Positions 11,972-22,652 of a stretch of DNA of 64,000 bases are shown piece after piece. The stretch's first letter is position 1; every line of letters begins with the position of its first letter. The position numbers and the translations under genes were made by a program. Source of the DNA: Pollenia angustigena (Eukaryota > Arthropoda > Insecta > Diptera > Polleniidae). The DNA is taken from NCBI GenBank assembly GCA_930367215.1, contig OV884059.1:239505803-239569802 (forward strand), in the 5' to 3' direction. The notes below the pieces were generated by a model, which made no database searches, was not told where the DNA came from, and was given only the letters and a program-made list of their open reading frames with translations.

Positions 11972-12156
11972 TTATTCATATTTTATTGATAATCTAAGTG
12001 ACGCCTCTTTTGTCTTTAGTGCCGAGCTTAAACGTGTTTCTTGCTGTTGACGACCTTGTTTTCCAACGTGTGGGACAATTATACTTGTAGGTGTTTTTCC
12101 TTTCAGCTTTAAACCATTAATGCTGGATTTATTGTTGTTCGTCTTTGTCCGGTTTT
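11972..12156 (-). other. Candidate terminal coding exon of an unidentified host gene
   Basis: Reading the minus strand from a possible splice acceptor (tatttaag ending at 12157) gives 60 open codons ending in TAA at 11974-11972. The peptide is mixed in composition, including KGKTPTSIIVPHVGKQGRQ and SSALKTKEASLRLS, unlike the F/K/N/I-rich chance frames around it, and the segment is less AT-rich than its surroundings. There is no ATG in frame ahead of it, so a start would have to come from an upstream exon. The acceptor lacks a good pyrimidine tract, although ttaat upstream could be a branch site. No domain is recognised. It may equally be the end of a decayed mobile-element ORF. Confidence 0.3.
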
Positions 12157-12323
12157 CTTAAATATTAACCATTTGCGATGATGCTTATTTTTCCAAGTAT
12201 CATACACACAAACATTCGAAATGAAGTCAAGAGTAAAGGAGAGATATTTGTTTTAAAAATTACTTTGATGAAGATGATTATGTGGAATATTACGAAAACA
12301 TACTTGATGACACAGATGTTAGT

Positions 12324-14004
12324 ATATGGGTAATTCCATGTCAAAACGACCAAGAGTGGGACACGACCCCTTCCGATTTTAATGAAATTTGGTGAGAAGG
12401 TTCCTTTTATCTTATTAGGAACATATATGAACGAAAAAAATTTTTAAAATTTGTTTTTTGAAAGTTATGTCATATTCAAAATGTCATAATTTCGCAGAAT
12501 TAGCCGAATGTGTTGAGCTTATTTCTTCAATATCTCGAAAACTACTTGACATATGAAGATGATTTTGATGCCATTTTAAAGAGAATACTTGGCGCTACAA
12601 ACCATAAATTGAAAAACAAAATTTTTTTTGAAAAATGTAATATCTACAAAATGTTAAATTTAAAAAACAGACTAAGTCAAAAACCTATTTTTTTATTTGG
12701 CTGAATTTTTTTTGTATAATACCTCAAACTGTTCTTTAAAAATCCTGAAACTTTGAAGGAGGAGTTTTTTTTCTTTTTTAAGATATGATTTTTTTCCTTG
12801 CGCAACCCTTAAAAAAATAATATTAAAATAGAATTTTATTATTGTTATTTTGAGCAATAAGTACACTGTGCAAGTTGCAAAAAACAGACGAGCCGCGCAC
12901 CTGGCATTTTACCCTAATTTGGGACGCTGAATCCAGTGGTGTTAACCGTTTTTTTAGGTTAGCTCGCGTTTTCAAGATATACCGTTATTTCGAAAATGTA
13001 AGAGGTTGCACAGCATATATTCGCGTAACTCAAAAACGGTTTAGTTTATTGAAATAACTAAAAAAACCGAACTTCGGCAATAAATAATAAAGTGGGGTTG
13101 GTCATACATTTGACCCATCTAAGAGCATCCTACGCGCTGTACCATACAAATATTGCGGCTTAATAAAATTCTTTAATTTGGCTCCTGCAGCGCGTAGGAT
13201 GCTCCTAGATGGTTCAAATGTATGACCAGCCCCACTTTATTTTTTATTGCCGAATTTCGGTTTTTTTTAGTTATTTCAATAAACTAAACCGTTTTTGAGT
13301 TACGCGAATATATGCTGTGCAACCTCTTACATTTTCGAAATAACGGTATATCTTGAAAACGCGAGCTAACCTAAAAAAACGGTTAGCACCACTGGATTCA
13401 GCGTCCCAAATTAGGGTAAAATGCCAGGTGCGCGGCTCGTCTGTTTTTTGCAACTTGCACAGTGTACTTATTGCTCAAAATAACAATAATAAAATTCTAT
13501 TTTAATATTATTTTTTTAAGGGTTGCGCAAGGAAAAAAATCATATCTTAAAAAAGAAAAAAAACACCTCCTTTAAAGTTTCAGGATTTTTAAAGAACAGT
13601 TTGAGGTATTATACAAAAAAAATTCAGCCAAATAAAAAAATAGGTTTTTGACTTAGTCCGTTTTTTAAATTTAACATTTTGCAGATATTACATTTTTCAA
13701 AAAAAATTTTGTTTTTCAATTTATGGTTTGTAGCGCCAAGTATTCTCTTTAAAATGACATCAAAATCATCTTCATATGTCAAGTAGTTTTCGAGATATTG
13801 AAGAAATAAGCTCAACACATTCGGCTAATTCTGCGAAATTATGACATTTTGAATATGACATAACTTTCGAAAAACAAATTTTAAAAATTTTTTTCGTTCG
13901 TATATGTTCCTAATAAGATGAAAGGAACCTTCTCACCAAATTTCATTAAAATCGGAAGGGGTCGTGTCCCACTCTTGGTCGTTTTGACATGGAATTACCC
14001 ATAT
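12324..14004. mobile_element. Giant near-perfect palindrome (foldback element), ATATGGG family
   Basis: The left arm (12324-13139, 816 bp) and right arm (13188-14004) are reverse complements with only scattered single-base differences, separated by a 48-nt loop. The ends read ATATGGGTAATTCCATGTCA, like the small element at 8067-8361. Mirrored chance frames (12510-12704 with 13624-13818; 12875-13057 with 13271-13453) translate almost identically, which shows how little the arms have diverged. Each arm holds no recognisable protein domain. A transcript across it would fold into a very long double-stranded hairpin. Non-autonomous; a TA target duplication is compatible with the flanks (tatATGGG...CCCATat). 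Confidence 0.93.
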
Positions 14005-14494
14005 CCTTTTTACGCTTTTCTCTTTTTCTAATAAAAGAGTCAATTTAAGGATATTTGACGACTTCCATAACAATTCCATTCAAAACTTTTTTTTGATAAA
14101 TCAATGTAGTTAGTTAAAGATGATATGTATACATACCTGTACATATTGTTTGTTAACAAGTTTTTGTGGTCAGAGGAGTTATACAAGTAAAAAACGTAAA
14201 GGTCAACTTAAATCTGATAGAAATAACAAATTTGAAAACATAACGTTTTATTTATTTCATTTTAATCTTTCGAAATATTTGGTTTTTTTTGGGATACTGA
14301 ACAACTATTTCTTTTTAACAACAACGGTATCAATAATATTAGCAATGTTATTTAAAAATGCACTTTATTTGCATTTATATTCTAAACATTTAAATAGAAC
14401 ATAATATTTTGTTTTAATGCATTTAGAGGTTAGAGTAAAAGTCCAAAATCAAGTTAAGGCTTACTTCATTCCATTACTCTCAATTAAATACATA

Positions 14495-14821
14495 ACAAGT
14501 AAAATACTATATTCGGCCATGCCGAGTTTTTGGTATCATCCACCCAGGGAAAGAATGTTTCATGATTTCGATCTTATATCCAAAAAAATGTTAACCAAAT
14601 ATTAATAAGAGCTGACAGTTTTTCATTATTGGCCAATCATTGCGATAATTGTCAGCGAGATTTATAGACTTATTTAACTAAGTCACCACAATAGCATTGT
14701 TCGTTACGGTTTAAAGAAATTTGTGCTCTTTTAGGTATAAATGAATATGGACCGATCTTTATACCTAGTATGATTTCCAGTTACACAAAATTAAATGAAT
14801 ATAGGTGCATTATGTCACAAA
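14495..14821 (-). repeat. CCGAAT dispersed repeat, proximal piece of a copy split by a LINE
   Basis: Starts with 'aacaagtaaaatactatatt' and the palindromic end 'cggccatgccg', the reverse complement of the end of the copy at 36386-37646. Further on 'attgttcgttacggtttaaa' and 'ggaccgatcttta' match internal blocks in inverse order. The copy resumes beyond the LINE at 16666. Confidence 0.6.
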
Positions 14822-16665
14822 ATTTATTTTATTTATTTATTTATTTTTATTTTATTAATTTATTTATCAATACAATACAACAAGAACAAATCTTATATTA
14901 CAGTATTGGGTAGTAATTTGGTAGATAAGTAAGATTTATATTTAATAGTATGAAAATACAATTAATTGAAAAAAGAAGAAGACAAAAAAATAAAGAATGA
15001 AAAATAAAGTGACTATACATTTTGTGTACAAATAAATATATATATTAACAAATAAGTAAATGTTAAGTAAGGCTATTTTAACTGAAGTACTCAAATATGG
15101 CAGATTTAAAATGCAAGCCATTGCTTATGATTTGGATTCGAGGGGGTAGTTGGCTCCAGAGACGAATCGAGTTAATAAAGAAGTGTTGATTAGAAATTGA
15201 TTTGTTATAACTGATCCTATTAATCTTGTAACCTCTGTTCGATCTAGAAAAAGTGATTCGATCATAAATAAATACGTTTTAGCTAATAGCATTCGGATGT
15301 GAATCGGTGTATAATTTTGTGACATCCATAAGTTCCTTAGCATAGAAAAGGGTTTTCCACAGCTTATTTTCACATGGTCTGACCAATTAAGTTGATTGTT
15401 AAAAACAACACCAAGATTTTTTGCAGTATCAACATAATTAATTGTCATTTCATTAATCTTTATTGGTGGTAGACACGTGTTTATATATTTTAATGGTCCA
15501 ATAACAATAGCAACTGATTTTTTTGGGTTTAAGCTTAGGCCGTTTGCAAATGCCCAATGATAAATATGATTGAGATCTTCGTTTATTAGTTGAATGCAAT
15601 TTGCGGCGTCTGATATTTTACAGCTTATATAGAGTTGCACGTCGTCAGCATACATTTGAATTTTACAATGTTTCACTTGCAAAGGCAGATCATTAGCGTA
15701 TATAGAATACAATAGTGGTCCATGAATTGAACCCTGTGGCACATCTCTGAGCATTAAGCAACGTTCAGAGACATTTGATTCGTGGGATACACTTTGACAT
15801 CTGGCACTTAGATATGACGTTAACAGTTTTAATGCTGTTGAGGAAAAATGTGCTTTAATTGAAGACAGAGAATGGAATGATGCACTGTGTCAAAGGCTTT
15901 GGAGTGATCAAGCAGTATTAGGAATGACATCATTTGACGTTTATCAATTTGGCATCTTATTTCCTCCGTGACATCAATCAGAGCAGTAGTACAGCTGTGC
16001 TTGGGTCTATATCCAGATTGCCTATCATTTAACATGGAGTTTGTATAAAGGTAGTTGCTTATTTGCGAGTGTATTATTTTTTCACAGACTTTTGACAAAT
16101 AAGGCAAAATTGAAATCGACCGGTAGCTCTTTTCGGATTTCAGGATCGGTATAATTTTAGCATGCTTCCGTTCAGACGGGAACGTCGACGTTGTGTTAAA
16201 AGTATGAGTTAAGTGGGTTAGTATGTAGGGAAGAGAAAGCTTGATAAACTTTGGATGCAATCCATCATAACCAACGGCATTAGATTTGATATGAAGAAGT
16301 GTTTCAAGTACAGTTTCCTTGGTAACGTGTGTAAATTGAAAGGAAGTTATTTGGTTGTGACTACTGCCCAAGTTATTATAAAAATTTGTGTTTATTGGGG
16401 GCATAGGTGTACTAGCAAATTGAAAGTTTAATTCGTTCACGTCAAGGACCTCTGCAGAGACATTCTTACGATTTACTAAACCCATTTTACGAATTTCCCT
16501 CCATTTTCTACCAGAGTCAATATATGTTTGAAACTTATTGGGATAAAACTTCGATTTAGCCATTCTGATTTTTAAGTTTACGGCCCTAGCATTTTTAAAG
16601 ATACTATATAATTCTGGCATTCTGAAACGTTTCCACTGTTTTTTTTTAAATGTATATCATTTTTA
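14822..16665 (-). pseudogene. 5'-truncated LINE with one frameshift in the reverse transcriptase
   Basis: Minus-strand frames at 15829-16620 and 15125-15754 join into one reverse transcriptase. In order: linker (KMGLVNRKN...), VGYDGLHPKFIKLSLP, motif 1-2 region ending ILPYLSKVCEKI, QSGYRPKHSCTTALI, motif A as LLDHSKAFDTVHHS, motif B as DVPQGSIHGPLLYSIYANDL, motif C as MYADDVQLYIS (about 15630-15655) and the thumb block KNLGVVFNNQLNW. A one-base slip near 15835, in a T run, separates the two frames: the second stays open upstream as STALKLLTSYLSARCQ. The reading ends at NYPLESKS (15125). The 3' tail is (TAAA)n-like at about 14822-14870. The first in-frame stop upstream is at about 16658, where CCGAAT-repeat sequence begins, so the endonuclease half was never inserted or is lost. 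The clade is Jockey/CR1-like; not further resolved. Confidence 0.9.
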
Positions 16666-17110
16666 AAGAGAGGTTGTTCTAAATTTGGTTTTGTAACTCA
16701 TTTTGTACTACACCGATGTTACTGGATTTCATTCCTAAATTGTTTAGGAGAACTAGAAACAATATTACACCAAAACTTTTATTTTTTCTTATGTCTTTCG
16801 AAAGTAAGTGTGTTTTCAACAGACGAACAGACAGTCAGACAAATGGGCATGGCTAAGTTGCCTTAGAGTTCCTCAAGAACCCAACAAATATATATATATA
16901 TATATATATATTTTATGGGTCTTTATATGAATATATCACATGAAATGGTAAACTTTGTGTTGTTCGTCTTGCAAAAATTTTAAAGTTTTAGGGAGGTTGG
17001 CCCACATTTGGGTTCATAGCTTTTTACCTACTAAACCGGTTGAAGAATTTTGTTCTTTCCTTCAGAGTCTTTCAAAAGACAGATTGAAGGACAGAGAGAT
17101 TAACATGACA
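16666..17110 (-). repeat. CCGAAT dispersed repeat, distal piece of the copy split by the LINE
   Basis: The minus strand carries 'tcctaaacaatttaggaatg', and the plus strand 'tttcgaaagtaagtgtgttt' followed by 'cagacgaacagacagtcaga', matching the corresponding parts of 36386-37646. Together with 14495-14821 it frames the LINE insertion. Confidence 0.55.
16888..16911. repeat. (TA)n microsatellite
   Basis: An uninterrupted AT dinucleotide run of about 24 bases inside the CCGAAT repeat remnant. Confidence 0.9.
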
Positions 17111-17214
17111 AAGTTTTCTTAAGTGGGGTTTAGATGAATAATAAAAAAGTTTCAAACAAAAAACTTATTATAACCTCATTTAGGTCGCAACTTTGGAGAT
17201 AATGAAGATTTGAT

Positions 17215-18553
17215 GATATTTGTTACGTAGATTACAATTTATTTTATTTAGCATATGGATTTAAAATACAGAGAAAATATAAATAATAATTCAGTTTTAA
17301 TTGACCTTTTTCAATAATATTTTGAAATATAAATATGTATATGTATCTATTTTTCTTTTCTTTTTTTGTTTGTTCTTAAATAGGTTTTAAATTTATTTTA
17401 CAAGTTTAAAGAATTTAGCCAGAATATGACTTCGGGTTTTAGGTTCTTGATTTCTTCAGTGTTTCCTGGAAATGACTGGAATGGGCAATTATAAAAGATG
17501 TGGTCAACTGCTTGTAAAGGATGACCACATGGACAGCTGGCGTCATTAGCAAGTCCCCACTTGGTTAGGGAATCCATAGTTCTGGCAGTAGATGTACGTA
17601 AGTGGTTAAAATTACACCAGGTTTTGCGTGGAAGATCAAAATCGATGGTCCTATCATCTGGGTTGAATAAGGGACTGCTGTCCCGAGTCATTCCACTGCG
17701 ATGCCCATGCGAAGTTTAAGTCAAATTTATCGTCACGTTGTTTTTTAGTCAAGAGCAGGGGTGGATTTCTAGATATTAATCTTGCCTCATATTGAGTGGA
17801 AAGGTCAGAGTTGAGCAGGATGTGCAGGTTTGTGCTGATCTTAATGTACTCCCGAAGAAGTGCTTGCCTTCGTCTTATGTCAGGGGGGCAAAGGTTTGAT
17901 AACATTGGCAGCCATTCGACAGGAGTAGCTTTTAGTGTGCCAGATATTATTCGCATCGTCGTGTTTAACTTCGTGTCTATTCTTTTTACGTCCATTCAAC
18001 CATTTCAACCATATTGGAGCGCCGTATTCGGCAGTCGAGTAGACTAATGCTATTGCAGAAGTTCGTAGGCAGTATGCGGAAGCACCCCATCACATTCCTG
18101 TGAGTTTCTGTATGATGTTATATCTCGACTTTATTTTCTGAGCGGTTTTATCTAGGTGACTTTCATACGTTAACGTTCTGTCTAGGGTTATACCAAGATA
18201 TTTTGGATAAAAGTTGTGTAAAAGGGTGGTACCATTAAAACGTATTGATAGCTTCCTATCAGCATCTCTATGGGTGAGGTGGAAGCAGCATACTTCGGTC
18301 TTCATAGGACTTGACTTTAGTCTCCATTTGCTGCAGTATTATGCAATTTTGGGTAGGTCGGTTTCTAGTACTTTCTCTAGATTTTCAAAGGTCTCATCTT
18401 GATAAGCAAAATCCAGGTCGTCGGCGTAATTAAATTTGCGGGATATAGAATTCGGAAGATCGCTGATGGAGAGGTTAAAGAGAACCAGGGCTGGAACTGA
18501 GCCCTGTGGTAAGCCATTGTTGAGCTTTCGGGTGGTACTATGACTGTCGTTTA
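17215..18553 (-). pseudogene. LINE relic: reverse transcriptase from motif B to C-terminal zinc-binding block
   Basis: Minus-strand reading starts at about 18553 with RKLNNGLPQGSVPALVLFN (motif B), then KFNYADDLDFAYQDETFENL (motif C, catalytic YADD codons at 18428-18417), an in-frame TAA at the position before YCSKWRLKSSP, then KTEVCCFHLTHRDA and YLGITLDRTLTYESHL. A TGA follows GM; the reading continues as ALVYSTAEYGAPIW and then shifts frame into RIDTKLNTTMRIISGTLKA and DIRRRQALLREY. After another slip near 17690 it ends with CPCGHPLQAVDHIFYNCP, a Cys/His block usual at LINE C-termini, and a TAA near 17398. At least two stops and two frameshifts make it dead. The 5' part (endonuclease and first RT motifs) is absent. 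A T-rich (minus A-rich) stretch at about 17345-17385 may be its tail. Family: non-LTR element of the group with RLxPxKTQVCAFHL-type thumbs. Confidence 0.88.
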
Positions 18554-18555
18554 AT

Positions 18556-18600
18556 TCGCAAAAATTGTGCGGCTTGGCCGACTATATTTTATACTTTTTT
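18556..18600 (-). repeat. End fragment of the CCGAAT repeat
   Basis: The bases 'gtgcggcttggccgactata' at about 18567-18586 are a variant of the repeat's palindromic end, directly abutting the LINE relic. Confidence 0.4.
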
Positions 18601-19497
18601 TTAGAAATTAATTAAAACAACATTTTCTACCTTAAAAATTATTTATAATAATGGAAAAATACAATTTAATATGCAAAATTTACTTAAATTTATTAAAAAA
18701 AAAAAAACCTCAAAAGTATAATCTCTTCAGTTAGTCTTAAAAGAAAACATAAAAAAATGTCTTTATATTTTATGAATATTTCCCTGAAAGAAGTATTATA
18801 AACAAAAGGCGATATAATACTTAATTTCCTGCCTATTCTTAGCGTACAAAAAGTTACAACTTATTTATCGTTATAAAAAAGTAAGTTCTTGTCTACAGTT
18901 GTGAAAATTAATCTTTTCTTCATCAGCAGTTTTTCTATTTAATGCTTTTCCCACAGTTCTGTACATGTACATTTTTGAGGACATAAGAAAGAAAGAAAAC
19001 AGACAAGTAAAGTTTTCCACAAACAATTTTTTTTTTCTTAAGATGTTTCTACTGTCAGATACAAATGTTACATTATTTCTGTTTATTCTCTCATCATCTA
19101 CAAACTAAAATTTCAAAAAATTCAACTTCAAAATAAAAAAAATAAACACAAAAAGAAGTGAGAATGAAATAATCAGCCTTGCCGAATGTATGACACCCTC
19201 TACCAAAAGTTTGAATAAAGGAAGGAAAATATGAACACTGCAACGGCTTATCCCGTTTTTATTATCAAACAATCTTTGATGGCTTACTAAAATAATGGAT
19301 CGATTTGGCCTTTTTACATTGCCATTCTTGGTATATTTAGGCAATATTTGAGACCAAATTTTGTTGTCTAAGAGTGTATGTTTGCAATTAAGATTAATTC
19401 GCGATTAATTGTTTCATTAGTTTATCCTAAAAAAAATTTATCTAACCTTAATCCTCTTTCACCATTTTGAGTACACGTTTAAAGCTTTTAGCATTGC
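18601..19497. other. AT-rich stretch, nothing recognised
   Basis: No gene or repeat was assigned; a 79-codon frame at 19105-19344 has no known motif. Confidence 0.4.
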
Positions 19498-19748
19498 CAT
19501 ATCGACAGCTCAGTTCCAAAACATGCAAATTCGAATAAGTAAAATCTGCAGGAGAAGCTCATAAAGTTTACGGGCGATGCAGCATTCAGTTGTATGCTAA
19601 GTTACGTTTTTGTGTATGACTTTGGATTGGATAACCTGTTCCACAGCAAAATTTGACAGTTTTCAATCATACTTAATTCATTCAAACATAAAGAAATACA
19701 AAGCATGCTAAGTCGACTTAGCATTTTTTGAATTGAGCTGTCGATATG
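19498..19748. mobile_element. 251-bp MITE (ends CATATCGACAGCTCA)
   Basis: The ends are inverted copies of about 30 bp with few differences (CATATCGACAGCTCAGTTCC on the left, CATATCGACAGCTCAATTCA reading in from the right). Inside the right arm is a perfect palindrome, tgctaagtcgacttagca (about 19704-19721). No coding capacity. The superfamily is not evident; the target duplication cannot be separated from the TAT in the ends. Confidence 0.75.
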
Positions 19749-20639
19749 AGTTTACAATTTCTTTATACTTTATTGCTCGTTTATTAAAAAAGGGTGGTAA
19801 AAGGCCAACTTTTTTTTATGCAACTAATTTTTTGTAATTAAATAAATTAAAATGATTTGCACGTATTCCTTTTCCCCTATTACTTGAAAAGTTAATTTTG
19901 TTCGTAAGTTTAAACGCCCGACTTTGGGCTTTTAAACTCTCAAGCTTAATTAAGTAATTAACTATTCAAAAACAACTTTCATAGTCAATTTTAATTAAAT
20001 CGCTGATTTACAGGTCAAAAACTTGCTCAAAGCTTACCCCTTATAACGGGCATCGCACCAAATACCATTTTCAAGGGCATTTGAGTACCGCAGCTAATCC
20101 ATTACAACCATAATCATTTTAGATATCTTTTTCCCGTCGGCCATTTGTTTGGCGGCTTAGTCCTTTATTGCAAGCTTAAACGTGATTTTGTTTGAGAGAC
20201 GGATAAATATTGCCAGATCGACTAAGAATGTTACAAGCATCGCAATAACTATCAATCAACCCCACATCTTTTCTGTGGTGAATATAAAAATCATAAAAGA
20301 AATTTATTTCGACGTTTACTATTTTGCTGTTACTCGTATGTGTGATTTTTACAACCAAACTTTCTGCTTATGAAGCGGCCACAAAAATGCTTGTTCTAAT
20401 CCCACATACACATGCATTTATATACGAGGCATATGGGGTAGATTGTTGGAAACAAAATGATAAAAGATTAGATGTATATTTTCAGCATGACTGTCTATTT
20501 AAAGTACATACATAAATATGTTTGATTTTTTTTTATTATTTAATTATTAAATTACCTCAATATTTATTTACGGGGTTATCCATTCTTCGGTTTGGAACGT
20601 ACAGTTAAAAAAAAACACACACTTCGATAAAACTTGACA
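19749..20639. other. No gene recognised
   Basis: Mixed AT-rich DNA. Short overlapping frames on both strands at 20176-20515 have no recognisable domain. The stretch at 20580-20639 probably belongs to the 3' flank of the mariner relic that follows. Confidence 0.4.
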
Positions 20640-21205
20640 TTACCTGCAAAATATATACAATATCATTTAAATGACCACCTCAATTTTTTTGAATTTATGT
20701 TGGAGCACTTTTTCTTTAATTTCGGTCGGTATATTGGCTAAGGTGTGACCAATGTTGGTTTCCAAATGGTGCATCGTTGGGGAATTATACGAGAATACAC
20801 GGTATTTGACGTAGCCCCACAAAAAAAGTCTAACGGCGTTTAATTGCATAACGGCCAATAGACGTCGCCAAAACGTAAAATTACGTGTTTTGGAAACTTA
20901 CTATGAAATAAAGCGGAAATCGGACGTTGAAACTACATTTCGTCTAGTTCATAGTTTTCAAGTGCAGGCCTAAACAATTCGATTGTAATACGGCCATAGC
21001 GCTTCGAATTATATGTAACGCTCCTTTAATTCTTAGTCATATTCTCTCACACTTTGACTTACTGAAGCAATTTTTTCGGCAGAGCGCACATTGAGATGAT
21101 GCCCGACCACATCTGTAACGGTTTCAGTCTCTTCAAAGTTCCTTATACTTTTGCCAATTTCTTGCAGAGTAGATCGTTTACGACGAGAGTTACCACGTAA
21201 TGCTC
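20640..21205 (-). pseudogene. Mariner-like transposase relic with a large internal deletion
   Basis: Two ends of one transposase are visible on the minus strand. At 21190-21025 the reading is RNFEETETVTDV...RSAEKIASVSQSV, which fits the N-terminal DNA-binding region (KFxETGSV...ENIAAVSESV) of the insect mariner-related family. Then, after a jump of roughly 200 codons' worth of missing sequence, it continues at about 20905 with VILRFGDVYWPLCN, a stop, and TPLDFF, then (one base out of frame) LWGYVKYRVFSYNS...LANIPTEIKEKV, and near 20665-20650 GGHLNDIV in yet another frame. DxTPLDFFLWGYVK and the terminal GGHLNDI are hallmarks of that family; the TPLDFF aspartate is the third catalytic acid. 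The first two acids (including QDGA) lie in the deleted part. Functionally dead. Terminal repeats were not identified. Confidence 0.85.
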
Positions 21206-21290
21206 AAGAAGCTAGTAAGTTAGTTTGTAGTTAGCTTTTCAATCTGTGTCAATGTTGCAGGTTCGATTTCCACAAAACACATTGATTCAC
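21192..21290 (+). other. tRNA-like (A box / B box) sequence
   Basis: A B-box-like 'gcaggttcgatttcc' (21258-21272) follows an A-box-like 'tagtttgtagttagc' (about 21217-21233). No cloverleaf could be drawn confidently. It may be the head of an old tRNA-derived SINE or chance. Confidence 0.2.
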
Positions 21291-22254
21291 TTCAATGGGT
21301 TGAAGGTCTATCTTACAATTTCTCAGTAAATTATGCAATTATACAACCTTTTATTTTATTTGTGATATATAATATCTTTTCCAAACATTTTGAGTAAAAG
21401 TTCGTGAAAATGAGAGTAAGAAAAACTTTCTCTCATAAAAAGACAAACATACGGGAACACAAAAAACCAAATTACAAACTAGAACGTCAAAGTGTTTTGA
21501 TATGGTTTTTAATACAAAATCTTTTATTTTAATAAAATATTATTTTTTTAAAGCGATTTTTTTTAATGAAAATTGCATTTGGGGTATTCTCAAGGTGTGC
21601 TACCATGTTATATTTTCATAATGTTCTAACATTTACAATGGTTTATGAATATCGCTGTTGCTTGTTGTTGCGAGCAGCTTTAATTTTTGTAGCCGTCGCC
21701 TTCGCCGTGGAATAGTTTTATCCGGCTAACATCCGTATTCAACCTGCGGCTAGCAATTTTTGCAAAAAATCACTTGCGGCGTCAAATTAGATCGGCCTAG
21801 GACTCTGCTGTTAGGTAAACAAACGAAATAAAATTTATTTGTGATTTGCGTCTGAAAAATGGAAAATAGTCAGGTAGGATCTAATTAATTTTTTTAATTC
21901 ATGGATAAGAACTAAAAAATATTTTTATTTAAGATAATATTTTATTTTTTATATTTGTTTTTAAACAGCTGACTTAAATTCAAAATAGCACACTAAATTA
22001 TGAGGGGTTGTTCATAACAGTCGTATTTTTTCATGTTATTATTTTAAGACATATCACTTTATGACATATTGTGAGTCCCCCAATTGTTGTCTTTTTTTTT
22101 TGCCATAACACCTGCTTGACATTTGTGCCAATCTTCGCGAAGAAATACAATAAACTGTTTCGTGCTAGAAGAGGAAGAAAAATTGTATTATCTAAAAGCG
22201 CTCTCATTTACACAAATTTAAAGTACGAGAACCATTTCCGTGCAAATTGGGAGT
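21291..22254. other. No gene recognised
   Basis: The part at 21640-21800 is less AT-rich (cgtcgccttcgccgtgg, ctgcggctagc) but has stops in all frames read by eye. The rest is AT-rich without structure. Confidence 0.35.
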
Positions 22255-22643
22255 AAAAAAACAGTCCTAATAAGACATAGATTTTATTGAAATGTTCTAT
22301 AGTGTTTCTTTTTTACATTGATAAAAAAATGAGCAAACAAAAAATTTTACTAACGACCACAGCACGAATAGATTATGTGTGTATTGTGCACATGTTTCGT
22401 GCATGTAATATTTAGGATCTTAGAACGAAAGACCATCAATGTGATGAACCGAACACAACGAAGTTTGTGGTTTAAAAAAACAGAACGCAATTAAATGTTC
22501 TTATCATTTGGTTGGGTTCGATATGTACTTTATTTTTTTTTTTTAGTGTTCGAAGATCACAAGCAGATTAATTTGTTAATGATTTACTACACAAATACTA
22601 TTAGCGTTTGTGTTTTGCACAAATCTACCGAACCGAACACTAA
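22255..22643 (+). repeat. Dispersed repeat, partial copy of the 56461-56988 element
   Basis: Matches 56600-56985 in order: 'aatgttctatag', 'aaacaaaaaattt', 'cagcacgaatag', 'gtttgtggtt', 'attaaatgttct', 'ctacacaaatac', 'tagcgtttgtgttt' and the end 'ccgaacacta'. Its right end lies about 10 bases before the foldback element at 22653. Confidence 0.7.
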
Positions 22644-22652
22644 GGACCGATA

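Noticed and set aside
12510..13818. Mirrored open frames giving nearly identical 60-64-residue products
   Set aside because: They are by-products of the giant palindrome; no domain, and each is just above chance length.
17796..18402. Plus-strand frames over the LINE relic (83 and 62 codons)
   Set aside because: Antisense shadows of reverse transcriptase on the minus strand.
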